This document shows positions 29,079 through 36,956 of a DNA stretch of 64,000 bases, piece after piece. Under the pieces are notes generated by a model. The model saw only the letters and a list, made by a program, of their open reading frames with translations. It made no database searches and was not told where the DNA came from. Source of the stretch: Rothia santali (GTDB lineage: Bacteria > Actinomycetota > Actinomycetes > Actinomycetales > Micrococcaceae); contig NZ_JANAFB010000010.1 of NCBI RefSeq assembly GCF_024199905.1, positions 1 through 64,000 of the forward strand. The letters are read 5' to 3'. The position numbers and the translations under genes are program-made. Within the stretch, counting starts at the first letter, position 1; every line of letters begins with the position of its first letter.

Positions 29079-30788
29079 TCAGCCGTCCCGGTGCTGCTGC
29101 TTGATCCGGTTGGTGAGCTCGGTGACCTGGTTGAAGATGTTGCGCCGCTCGGCCATGAGCTTCCGGATCTTCCGGTCCGCGTGCATCACGGTGGTGTGGT
29201 CGCGCCCGCCGAGCTCCTGCCCGATCTTCGGCAGCGACATGTCGGTCAGCTCCCGCAGCAGGTACATGGCGATCTGGCGCGCGGTGACCAGCGTCCGGTT
29301 GCGCGACTTGCTCCGCAGCTCCTCGAGGGTCACCTCGAAGTAGCCGGCGGTCTGCCCCAGGATCGTCGAGGCGGTGATCTCGGAGATCCCCTCCTCCGTG
29401 ATGAGGTCCTTGAGCACCAGCTCCGCGAGCGGCAGGTCCATGCGCTGCTTGTTCAGGGAGGCGTAGGCCGTGACGCGGGTCAGGGCCCCCTCGAGCTCGC
29501 GGATGTTGGTGGTGATGTGCGTGGCGATGTACTCCATGACGTCGCTCGGCGCATCCAGGTTCTCGCTCTGGGCCTTCTTCCGCAGGATCGCGATGCGCGT
29601 CTCCAGCTCGGGCGGCTGCACATCGGTGATCAGGCCCCACTCGAAGCGGGAGCGCATCCGCTCGGCGAAGCCCGTCAGCTGCTTGGGCGGCAGGTCGGAG
29701 GTGATGACCACCTGCTTCTCGTGGTTGTGCAGCGCGTTGAAGGTGTGGAAGAACTCCTCCTGCGTGTGCTCCTTGCCCGCCAGGAACTGGATGTCGTCGA
29801 TCAGCAGCAGGTCCACGTTGCGGTAGATCTGCTTGAAGCTCGAACCCTCGTCGTCGCGGATGGAGTTGATGAAATCGTTGGTGAACTCCTCCGAGTTCAC
29901 GTACCGCACGCGCATCTCCGGGTACATCCGCTTGGTGTAGTGGCCGATCGCGTGCAGCAGGTGCGTCTTCCCCAGGCCGGAGTCGCCGTAGATGAACAGC
30001 GGGTTATATGCCTTCGCCGGGGACTCCGAGACGGCGAACGCCGCGGCGTGGGCGAAGCGGTTGGACTGGCCGATGACGAAGGTGTCGAAGACGTAGCTGT
30101 TGTTGAGGCGGGCGGTGCTCTCCCACTCGGCCTCGCCGCCGGTCCGGGAGGATGCCGTTTCCGGAATATCTCGGGCGGCCGGGGGCGGCGTCGTGCGGGG
30201 GGCGGGCAGGCGCACCTCGGGCGCGGTGCGGTCGGCGACGACCGAGAACTCCTGGTCGGACGGCACGTGCAGGGCCGACGGCGCGGAGGTCGCGTAGCCC
30301 CTCTCGGCCTCGAGCTCGTCGATCGGGGGGAGGCCGGAGTCGTGGGCCTCGGGCTCCGCGGCGCGCTGAGGGGCGGCGGGTGCCGGGCTCGGGTACGAGT
30401 GCGGCTCGGAGCGGGCGCCGGTGGGAACCCGCGGGGCCGTCGCGGGTGCCGGGGCCGCCGCCTCGGGCGACGACGTCGCACCGGCCGGCTGCGTCCGGGG
30501 AGGCGCGCTGGGGGCGGTCATGTCCGGGTCGATCACGAACGCCTCGATCGTGTCCGAGGAGAAGAACCGCGAGAGGGCGTCCTTGAACGCCCCCGTGATG
30601 TCCCGCTGGAAGACGTCGCGGGTCAGGTCGTTGGGGACGGCGATGATCAGGGTGTTGCCGAACAGGCCCTGGGGCTGGGCCATGCGGAGGAAGGCCTTGT
30701 TGCGGCGCGAGACGTTCTCGTTGGCGTGCAGGTCCGTGATGCACGCGTCCCATCGGGACTGGATCTCTTCGTTCCCCTGAACGCTCAC
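29079..30788 (-). CDS. dnaA: Chromosomal replication initiator DnaA
   Basis: 569-aa AAA+ initiator. Domain I (about 1-88) is followed by a roughly 130-residue Pro/Ala/Ser-rich domain II, longer than in E. coli but common in high-GC Actinobacteria. Domain III has Walker [10 protein letters not shown] (about 265) and Walker [15 protein letters not shown]. Domain IV ends with the box-binding signature [18 protein letters not shown] 30788 was chosen because GAGGAGAA precedes it and the protein then begins [13 protein letters not shown] like its relatives; the frame extends 38 codons further upstream into the origin. DnaA boxes lie on both sides of the gene. Confidence 0.97.
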   Translation of the reverse strand: MSVQGNEEIQSRWDACITDLHANENVSRRNKAFLRMAQPQGLFGNTLIIAVPNDLTRDVFQRDITGAFKDALSRFFSSDTIEAFVIDPDMTAPSAPPRTQPAGATSSPEAAAPAPATAPRVPTGARSEPHSYPSPAPAAPQRAAEPEAHDSGLPPIDELEAERGYATSAPSALHVPSDQEFSVVADRTAPEVRLPAPRTTPPPAARDIPETASSRTGGEAEWESTARLNNSYVFDTFVIGQSNRFAHAAAFAVSESPAKAYNPLFIYGDSGLGKTHLLHAIGHYTKRMYPEMRVRYVNSEEFTNDFINSIRDDEGSSFKQIYRNVDLLLIDDIQFLAGKEHTQEEFFHTFNALHNHEKQVVITSDLPPKQLTGFAERMRSRFEWGLITDVQPPELETRIAILRKKAQSENLDAPSDVMEYIATHITTNIRELEGALTRVTAYASLNKQRMDLPLAELVLKDLITEEGISEITASTILGQTAGYFEVTLEELRSKSRNRTLVTARQIAMYLLRELTDMSLPKIGQELGGRDHTTVMHADRKIRKLMAERRNIFNQVTELTNRIKQQHRDG

Positions 30789-30882
30789 GGTTCTCCTCGC
30801 TGTCGGATGCGGTGTCGGCGATGGCGGCCCACCACGGCCGACGACGGCGCCGCGGCGGTGGTTTCCACGGGCTGTACCCATC

Positions 30883-31062
30883 CTGTCCACATGGTTGTGC
30901 ACAGGATCGCCCCTTGTGGATAACTACGGGGGCACCCGTTCAGCTTAGGCCATGAACGGGGCGCTCTGCCCCTAGATCTCGCGGGTTCCTGTAATCACAG
31001 GACTGTAGTTCCCCGGCATCCCGGGGGTGCGGTCGGCATAAATGTCGTTAAAATTATCCACA
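30883..31062. other. oriC: oriC, dnaA-rpmH intergenic part
   Basis: The 654-bp divergent gap 30789-31442 contains perfect boxes TGTGGATAA (30915-30923) and TTATCCACA (31054-31062), and single-mismatch relatives of TTGTCCACA at 30883-30891 and 30895-30903. Between them a near-perfect palindrome, TTCCTGTAATCACAGGA, lies at 30986-31002. AT-rich TCGTTAAAATTATCC borders the 31054 box. Together with the dnaA-dnaN gap this forms a split origin. Boxes near the dnaA start may also mediate autoregulation. Confidence 0.75.
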
Positions 31063-31226
31063 GATGGGGGTTGCGTCATCCCCACAGGTTGTTGACGAGC
31101 CGATCGGGGTGTGCGGTGGGTCTCGGCGCCCCTCGATCTCTTCCGCTGGCACCCGGGGGCGGTGGACCTGGCCGGGGTGCGGGAGTGTGGCGCCCGTCCG
31201 ATTTCCGTCCCGGGGCGGATTGCGAC

Positions 31227-31256
31227 TTGACCCGGCGATCCGGACTCTCTTAGAGT
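31227..31256 (+). promoter_or_regulatory. Promoter of rpmH
   Basis: TTGACC (31227-31232), an 18-base spacer and TAGAGT (31251-31256) form a housekeeping-type promoter, giving a leader of about 180 nt before rpmH. It is probably the main promoter for rpmH-rnpA-yidD-yidC. Confidence 0.6.
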
Positions 31257-31442
31257 TGATGAGTCGTTTATTCGGCGAAGTGCGCCCTGCGCCAGGAGAT
31301 GTTCCTGAGCCGAGCAGGATGCGGAACCGGCTCAGGCCGGGCCTCGCCGGATGGATGTCGTAAGGCAACGCGTCAACCTGCAAGATTCCTCTGAGGTCTT
31401 AGGCCAAGGGTTGCGCCCGAACCAATCGTCTTGGAGTAACCA

Positions 31443-31580
31443 GTGAGCAAGCGGACTTTTCAGCCGAATAACCGCCGTCGTGCCAAGAAGCACGGCTTCC
31501 GTCTTCGTATGCGCACCCGCGCCGGCCGCGCCATCCTGGCGCACCGCCGGTCCAAGGGCCGCGCCACGGTCTCGGCCTGA
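31443..31580 (+). CDS. rpmH: 50S ribosomal protein L34
   Basis: 45-aa basic ribosomal protein, [20 protein letters not shown]..., a full-length match to the L34 pattern. Start is GTG at 31443 with GGAG at 31433-31436. It sits next to oriC and upstream of rnpA as in most bacteria. High expression is expected from the strong promoter upstream. Confidence 0.97.
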   Translation: MSKRTFQPNNRRRAKKHGFRLRMRTRAGRAILAHRRSKGRATVSA

Positions 31581-31683
31581 CGCAGCATCCCTGCCTGGGA
31601 CTGATCGACTCCTCGCACGGCGCCTGACACAGCGCTCGCACCGGGGATCGGCGATCCCGGTCGACGCCTGAAGGAGCCGTCAC

Positions 31684-32046
31684 GTGCTGGCACAGCAGCA
31701 CCGGATGCGGACCTCGGTCCAATTCTCTGAAACTACACGTTCCGGCGCCCGCAGCGGGCGCCGGAACTTAGTTCTATATGCGCACCTGACGGACGAATCC
31801 TCCCCCAGCCTCGGCGGCTTCATCGTCTCCAAGGCGGTGGGCAACGCCGTCGTGCGCAACAGGGTCAAGCGGCGCCTGCGGGAGCTGGCCGCCGTGACCC
31901 TGGCCGAGTCCCCCACGGGACTCGACCTCGTGGTCCGCGCCCTTCCCCCGGCCTCCGACGCCGGCTGGCAGGACCTCCGCGAGGAGTACCGCGGAGCCCT
32001 CAGGACCGCGCTGCGCAAGGCGCGAGCCAGGGCGGAGGGCCGATGA
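31684..32046 (+). CDS. rnpA: Ribonuclease P protein component
   Basis: 120-aa protein subunit that helps the RNase P RNA cut tRNA 5' leaders. The RNA-binding signature AVVRNRVKRRLRE is at 55-67, preceded by the GFIVSKAVGNAV strand. It lies 103 bp after rpmH and overlaps yidD by four bases (ATGA), so it is translated in the same operon. Confidence 0.96.
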   Translation: MLAQQHRMRTSVQFSETTRSGARSGRRNLVLYAHLTDESSPSLGGFIVSKAVGNAVVRNRVKRRLRELAAVTLAESPTGLDLVVRALPPASDAGWQDLREEYRGALRTALRKARARAEGR

Positions 32047-32468
32047 CCCACGACGCCGGCCCCCTCCACGGCCCCGCAGCGGCCGCGGCCCCCTCGCACG
32101 GCGACCCCCTCGACGGGGCGCCGACCGAGTACGTGCATCCCCTCACTCCGGGCCTGGCCGTGTGGACGCTGCCGCAGAACCTGGCCATCGCCTTCCTGCG
32201 GCTCTACCGCCGCCTGGTCTCCCCGCTCTACGGGGACGTGTGCCGCCACTTCCCCACCTGCTCCGCCTACGCGCTGGAGGCCTTCACCACCCACGGGGCC
32301 GTGAGGGGCCTGGCCCTGACCGTGAGACGATTGTTGAAGTGCCACCCGTGGGCCACGGGCGGGGTCGATCCGGTGCCGCCCGGCTCGCGCCGTTTCGAGC
32401 CGCACTCCGAACCCAGAATTTTGCTGTTGAACCATCCGCCGCTCGCGGATTCAGAACACGCCCCGTGA
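32043..32468 (+). CDS. yidD: Membrane protein insertion efficiency factor YidD
   Basis: 141-aa protein. Core YidD motifs RLYRRLVSPLYGDVCRHFPTCS and LLKCHPWATGGVDPVP (about 54-112) are intact. The first 40 residues and the last 25 are extra compared with the usual 70-100 aa family members. It overlaps rnpA (ATGA) and is followed by yidC after 28 bases. It assists YidC-dependent insertion at the membrane surface. Confidence 0.93.
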   Translation: MTHDAGPLHGPAAAAAPSHGDPLDGAPTEYVHPLTPGLAVWTLPQNLAIAFLRLYRRLVSPLYGDVCRHFPTCSAYALEAFTTHGAVRGLALTVRRLLKCHPWATGGVDPVPPGSRRFEPHSEPRILLLNHPPLADSEHAP

Positions 32469-32496
32469 GCCTCAGGGGCTAGGAGCCGATTTTCGC

Positions 32497-33468
32497 ATGA
32501 ACTTCCTCGACATCATCTTGTGGCCCTTCAAATGGATCGTCTCCGCGGTCCTCTGGGTCTTCCACAACCTCTTCGAGGCGGTGGGCATGGATCCCACCTC
32601 CGGGTGGACCTGGGTGCTGGCCATCATCGGCCTGACCCTGGTCATGAGGACGCTGACCATCCCGCTGTTCGTCAAGCAGATCAAGTCCATGCGCGGCATG
32701 CAGGAGCTGCAGCCGGAGATGGCCAAGATCCAGGCCAAGTACAAGGGCAAGAAGGACCAGCTCTCCCGCCAGGCCCAGGCGCAGGAGCAGATGGCCCTGT
32801 ACAAGAGGACCGGCGCCAACCCATTCTCCTCGTGCCTGCCGATCATCGTCCAGATGCCGATCTTCTTCGGCCTCTTCCACGTGCTCAACGGCGTCCCCAG
32901 CGCGGCCGCGAACGACGAGGGCATCCTGCTGCTGACGCCGCAGATGATCCACCAGTTCAACGACGCCTACGTGCTCGGCGCCCCGCTGTTCTCGACCCTG
33001 CTGCGCCCGGGCGACGGCAACCACGCCGCGACCATCGCGATGGCGATCATCATGATCGTCCTGATGTCCGGCACGCAGTTCTTCACCCAGAAGCAGCTCA
33101 TGGCCAAGAACATGAGCGAGCAGGCCAAGCAGTCGCCGATGTACCGCCAGCAGCAGATGCTGGTCTACATCTTCCCCGTGATCTTCGCGGTCGGCGGCAT
33201 CAACTTCCCCCTCGGCGTCCTCGTCTACTGGACCATCTCCAACTTCTGGACGATGGGCCAGCAGTGGTGGGTCATCCGCAACAACCCGACCCCGGGATCC
33301 GACGCGGAGAGGGAGCTCAACGAGCGTCGGGCGGCCAAGGGCCTGCCCCCTCGCGGCAAGAGCAAGGAGGAGCACGAGGCCGAGCTGGAGGTCCAGCGGG
33401 AGAAGGCCCGCGGCGGCCAGCGCCAGCAGCCCGTGAGCAGGCAGCGCAACAAGAAGAAGAAGCGCTAG
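32497..33468 (+). CDS. yidC: Membrane protein insertase YidC
   Basis: 323-aa Oxa1/YidC insertase of the short Gram-positive type. Five membrane helices are apparent, the first near residue 8-25. The conserved groove Arg lies in LVMRTLTIPLF (about 48-58), followed by the KQIKSMRGMQELQPEM cytoplasmic hairpin. The last 60 residues are strongly basic (ending NKKKKR), suited to ribosome contact. It inserts membrane proteins alone or with Sec. Confidence 0.97.
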   Translation: MNFLDIILWPFKWIVSAVLWVFHNLFEAVGMDPTSGWTWVLAIIGLTLVMRTLTIPLFVKQIKSMRGMQELQPEMAKIQAKYKGKKDQLSRQAQAQEQMALYKRTGANPFSSCLPIIVQMPIFFGLFHVLNGVPSAAANDEGILLLTPQMIHQFNDAYVLGAPLFSTLLRPGDGNHAATIAMAIIMIVLMSGTQFFTQKQLMAKNMSEQAKQSPMYRQQQMLVYIFPVIFAVGGINFPLGVLVYWTISNFWTMGQQWWVIRNNPTPGSDAERELNERRAAKGLPPRGKSKEEHEAELEVQREKARGGQRQQPVSRQRNKKKKR

Positions 33469-33476
33469 TCGGAGGC

Positions 33477-33504
33477 GGCCGGTCATCGAGGGAGATGACC
33501 GGCC
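33477..33504 (+). terminator. Hairpin between yidC and khpB
   Basis: GGCCGGTCATC (33477-33487) pairs perfectly with GATGACCGGCC (33494-33504) around a GAGGGA loop, 9 bases past the yidC stop. Without a U-tract it may be a partial terminator or an mRNA processing site within the operon. Confidence 0.6.
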
Positions 33505-33566
33505 GGTTCGCTACGATCCCCGGTCGGACCCACCGCGCAGCCGGCGCGGGCACGAGGAGAGCACCC

Positions 33567-34382
33567 ATGCCAGAAGAACACGAGACGATGAGCGGCGAGG
33601 CCTTCGAGCGCGAGGACGCGGCGTCGGGCGCCCCCGCCTCGCGCGCCGCGGACGAGCGGCCGGTGGCGGACGAGTCGGCCGCGAATGGGCGGCCGGCCGC
33701 GGACGAGCCGGCCGCGAGCGAGCAGCCCGTGGCGAGCGAGCAGCCGGCGGCGGACGGGCAGTCCGCTGACGGGCAGTCGTCGGACGAGCGGGCCGCGGAC
33801 GGAGCCGCTTCCGGGTCCGAGGCCGCCGCGGCGTCGTCCTCGGAGCCGACGCCGGCCGGGTCCGCCGGGGAATCCGCCCCTGCCGAGGAGGACGAGAGCG
33901 AGATCGCGGCCGACTACCTCGAGGAGCTGCTCGACATCGCCGACCTGGACGGCGACATCGACATCGAGATCCGCCAGAACCGCACCTACCTCTCGGTCGT
34001 GGCCGAGGGCGACGCCGAGGAGGAGCTGTCCCTGCTGGTCGGCCGCCACGGCGAGGTCCTCGACGCGCTGCAGGAGCTCGTGCGGCTCGCCGTCCTGGCG
34101 GCGACGGGCCACCGCTCGCGCCTGATCCTGGACGTCGCGGGGCACCGCGAGCAGCGGGAGGGTGAGCTGAAGGTGCTCGCCGAGAAGGCGCTGGAGTCGG
34201 TCCGAACCACCGGGGAGCCCTACCACCTGAAGCCCCTCGGGTCCTACGAGCGGAAGATGGTGCACGACATCGTCGCCGAGCACGGGATGCACTCGGCCTC
34301 CGAGGGGGAGGGCTCGCGTCGGCACATCGTCGTCTCGCCGTACCAGGCCCCCGTCGAGGACCGTTCCGGAGCCGACGCATGA
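33567..34382 (+). CDS. khpB: RNA-binding protein KhpB/Jag (KH-R3H)
   Basis: 271-aa RNA-binding protein. Residues 1-110 are acidic and repetitive (many A-DE-P/R-A-A units) and probably disordered. The KH domain follows at about 112-185 (ADYLEELLDIADLDGDIDI, then LLVGRHGEVLDALQELVRL), and the R3H domain ends the protein (YERKMVHDIVAEH). ATG 33567 has GAGGAGA upstream. Its position after yidC is universal in this group. It is thought to act in post-transcriptional control linked to cell wall and division. The stop overlaps the rsmG start (ATGA). Confidence 0.94.
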   Translation: MPEEHETMSGEAFEREDAASGAPASRAADERPVADESAANGRPAADEPAASEQPVASEQPAADGQSADGQSSDERAADGAASGSEAAAASSSEPTPAGSAGESAPAEEDESEIAADYLEELLDIADLDGDIDIEIRQNRTYLSVVAEGDAEEELSLLVGRHGEVLDALQELVRLAVLAATGHRSRLILDVAGHREQREGELKVLAEKALESVRTTGEPYHLKPLGSYERKMVHDIVAEHGMHSASEGEGSRRHIVVSPYQAPVEDRSGADA

Positions 34383-35110
34383 GCGCCCGGGAGCACCGCG
34401 CGGGTGCGGATGCACGGCAGGCCGCAGACGCCGACGTCGCCGCCTCCCCCGGCGTGGACGGGCACGATGCCGCCCCGGCGGCCCCCGAGCTCTCAGACGG
34501 CGAGCTGCGGGCCGCCGAGGAGGTCTTCGGCGACCGCCTGGACCTCGCTCGACGCTACGTGGAGCACCTGGCCACCAGCGGCATCGAGCGCGGTCTCATC
34601 GGGCCCCGCGAGGTGCCTCGTCTGTGGACCCGGCACGTGCTGAACTGCGCCGTCGTGCAGGAGCTCATCCCGCAGGGGGCACGGCTCGCGGACGTGGGCT
34701 CAGGCGCGGGGCTTCCGGGCCTGTGCCTGGCGATCGCCCGGCCCGACCTGGACATCACCCTGATCGAGCCCCTCGAGCGGCGCGTCATCTGGCTGGACGA
34801 GGTCATCGAGGACCTCGGCTTGGACAACGTGGGGATCCTGCGCTCGCGCGGGGAGCAGGCCGTGGGGCAGATCGACGTCGACGTCGTGACCGCCCGGGCC
34901 GTCTCCGCCCTGGTGGGTCTGGTGGACATCACCCTCCCGCTACTCCGTGGCACGGGCCAGCTGCTCGCCCTCAAGGGGCGGACGGCCGAGGAGGAGATCC
35001 AGAAGGCCCAGAAGAAGCTCGACCGGTACGGGGTCCGCGAGGCCGCGATCCTCCAGGCCGGGCAGGAGCTGCTGGAGGAGCCGACGACGGTGGTCCGCGT
35101 CGTCCTCTGA
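34379..35110 (+). CDS. rsmG: 16S rRNA (guanine527-N7)-methyltransferase
   Basis: 243-aa SAM-dependent methyltransferase (GidB). After about 45 extra N-terminal residues, the family core carries the SAM loop DVGSGAGLPGL and the VTARAVSAL region. It methylates G527 of 16S rRNA. It is coupled to khpB by a four-base overlap. The 356 bp after it (35111-35466) holds no gene, only GC-rich sequence and a TAGTCT -10-like element at 35409-35414 likely belonging to the parA promoter. Confidence 0.95.
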   Translation: MSAREHRAGADARQAADADVAASPGVDGHDAAPAAPELSDGELRAAEEVFGDRLDLARRYVEHLATSGIERGLIGPREVPRLWTRHVLNCAVVQELIPQGARLADVGSGAGLPGLCLAIARPDLDITLIEPLERRVIWLDEVIEDLGLDNVGILRSRGEQAVGQIDVDVVTARAVSALVGLVDITLPLLRGTGQLLALKGRTAEEEIQKAQKKLDRYGVREAAILQAGQELLEEPTTVVRVVL

Positions 35111-35466
35111 CGCTGGCGTGGTTCTCCCTGGTGCCGCCCGATCTGCCTCGTCCGGCCCGGGCGGTGCGGGCGCGGGGGGCTCTGTGCTCGGGGACCGGTG
35201 CCCGCAGGGGGATCGCGTGCGGCGTTCCGCGCGCGACGGCGGGTGGGCCGCGCGGCGCGATGCGCGGCCTGTGGGGGGAGGGCGATGGGCGACCATCACC
35301 CCGCGGGGTCCGGGCGCGGTGGCCTTCCCGTCCGGGACGCCTCTTCGGGGTTGGAAGATCGCCCTGTTCTCCGGTCCAAGACGTCCGAGTTCGGCCGACC
35401 CCACCGGGTAGTCTGGGGGAGAAGAATGCACTTCACTCACCGGAGAGCGATGGATCGGAAAATGCC

Positions 35467-36492
35467 ATGAGACGTGTTCTGGACGTCGGCCTGCCCCCAA
35501 ATCCCATTGATCAACCCGGGAAAGTTGTCCCGGATGCATGCACCCGTGTTTCACGTGAAACATTGGAACTGATGACCCCCGTGCTGGAGACGTCCTCCGG
35601 CATGGTCGAAACACCTGTGATGAGAGAGCTGATGAACGAGAAGAAGCGGTGGAAGAGGCTGGCCCAACAGAATGTGGCTGCTCCCGAGGAGACGCGCATC
35701 TTCACGATCAGCAATCAGAAGGGCGGCGTCGGCAAGACGAGCACGGCCGTGAACCTCGCGGCCGCGATGGCCGAGCGGGGGTTGGAGACGCTGGTCATCG
35801 ACATCGATCCCCAGGGGAACGCATCGACGGCCCTCAACATCGATCACGGCCTGGACGTACCGTCGACCTACGACATCCTCATCGAGGGGACGTCGATGGC
35901 GGAGATCGTCAAGGCGTGCCCCGATATCTCCCGTCTCTCATGCGTACCGGCGAACATCGACCTGGCCGGAGCGGAGATCGAGCTCGTGTCCCAGGTGGCT
36001 CGTGAGCAGCGCCTGAATCGGGCGCTCCAGGAGTACACGGAGTACCGAGAGCGCGAGGGGCTTCCCCGGCTCGACTACGTCTTCATCGACTGCCCTCCGT
36101 CCCTGGGCCTGCTGACCATCAACGCCTTCGTGGCGGCCAGGGAAGTGCTCATCCCCATCCAGAGCGAGTACTACGCTCTCGAGGGGCTGAGCCAGCTTCT
36201 GAACAACATCGAGATGGTCAAGAAGCACCTCAACTCAACTCTCCACGTGAGCACCATTCTGCTCACGATGTACGACGGACGGACCAATCTCGCCTCTCAG
36301 GTGGCGGACGAGGTACGTCAGCACTTCCCGGAGGAGGTGCTGGAAGCGCTCATTCCACGTTCGGTCCGCATCTCCGAGGCGCCCAGCTACCAGCAGACCG
36401 TGCTGAGCTACGACCCCCACTCAAGCGGTGCCCTGGCCTACCTGGAGGCGGCCGTGGAGATCGCACAGCGGAGCCGCACGCTCGCCTCCTGA
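35467..36492 (+). CDS. parA: Chromosome partitioning ATPase ParA (Soj)
   Basis: 341-aa Walker-type ATPase that binds nucleoid DNA and moves ParB-bound origins. The deviant Walker A is KGGVGKT at 85-91, followed by IDIDPQGNAST, and VFIDCPPSLGLLT marks Walker B. ATG 35467 overlaps the stop of a six-codon frame (ATG 35450, with GGAGAG) by ATGA. An alternative ATG at 35572 would leave the parS site at 35547-35562 upstream of the gene instead of inside it. The start is therefore uncertain, the identity is not. Confidence 0.95.
   Translation: MRRVLDVGLPPNPIDQPGKVVPDACTRVSRETLELMTPVLETSSGMVETPVMRELMNEKKRWKRLAQQNVAAPEETRIFTISNQKGGVGKTSTAVNLAAAMAERGLETLVIDIDPQGNASTALNIDHGLDVPSTYDILIEGTSMAEIVKACPDISRLSCVPANIDLAGAEIELVSQVAREQRLNRALQEYTEYREREGLPRLDYVFIDCPPSLGLLTINAFVAAREVLIPIQSEYYALEGLSQLLNNIEMVKKHLNSTLHVSTILLTMYDGRTNLASQVADEVRQHFPEEVLEALIPRSVRISEAPSYQQTVLSYDPHSSGALAYLEAAVEIAQRSRTLAS
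35548..35561. other. parS: parS site 1
   Basis: GTTTCACGTGAAAC, extended to a perfect 16-bp palindrome with flanking T and A. It lies in the 5' part of parA, encoding VSRET if the upstream start is used. Confidence 0.95.
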
Positions 36493-36658
36493 CTGAGGCC
36501 CCCGTAGGAGCCCGTGGGGGCGCTCCAGCGAGGACTCGAGACGTGCGAGGGGTCTTCATCAGCCGCGGCCGCAGACGTTCGTCTCCGAGGGGTGCGACGA
36601 GATCTGAGCCCCTCTCGCTACTGTGCGCGGAAGCGTGAAGTCGTCGATTTCTCGTCAT

Positions 36659-36672
36659 GTTTCACGTGAAAC
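36659..36672. other. parS: parS site 2 (parA-parB gap)
   Basis: Perfect 14-bp GTTTCACGTGAAAC in the 464-bp gap between parA and parB (36493-36956). The gap holds two parS sites, a TAGACT -10-like element at 36915-36920 for parB, and no gene. Confidence 0.95.
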
Positions 36673-36779
36673 GCGATGGAGGTCGGGTGGAGGCGGAGCG
36701 GTGGACGAGTGCTCGGGAAGTGTTCCGAGCACCGCATCGCATTCATCGTCACCAGTAGCAATGGGTCGACAATTGAGCC

Positions 36780-36793
36780 GTTTCACGTGAAAC
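36780..36793. other. parS: parS site 3 (parA-parB gap)
   Basis: Perfect GTTTCACGTGAAAC, flanked so that 20 bp (36777-36796) are palindromic. It lies 164 bp upstream of the parB start. Confidence 0.95.
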
Positions 36794-36956
36794 GGCCACT
36801 TGACTCTCCCTCCCAGGTGGGGGCGGGCATGCTTTCGGTCGCCTTGCACTTCGATGGCATTCTCCGGAGAAGCGTCACAACGTGCATGAGGCAGGTTCTT
36901 CTCGCCGCACCCACTAGACTGAAGACACGGATCGACTGTCTAGCGTAGGAGCAATT

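Noticed and set aside
31077-31086. Further DnaA box near CATCCCCACA
   Set aside because: It has an extra base relative to the consensus and more than two mismatches when aligned; not counted.
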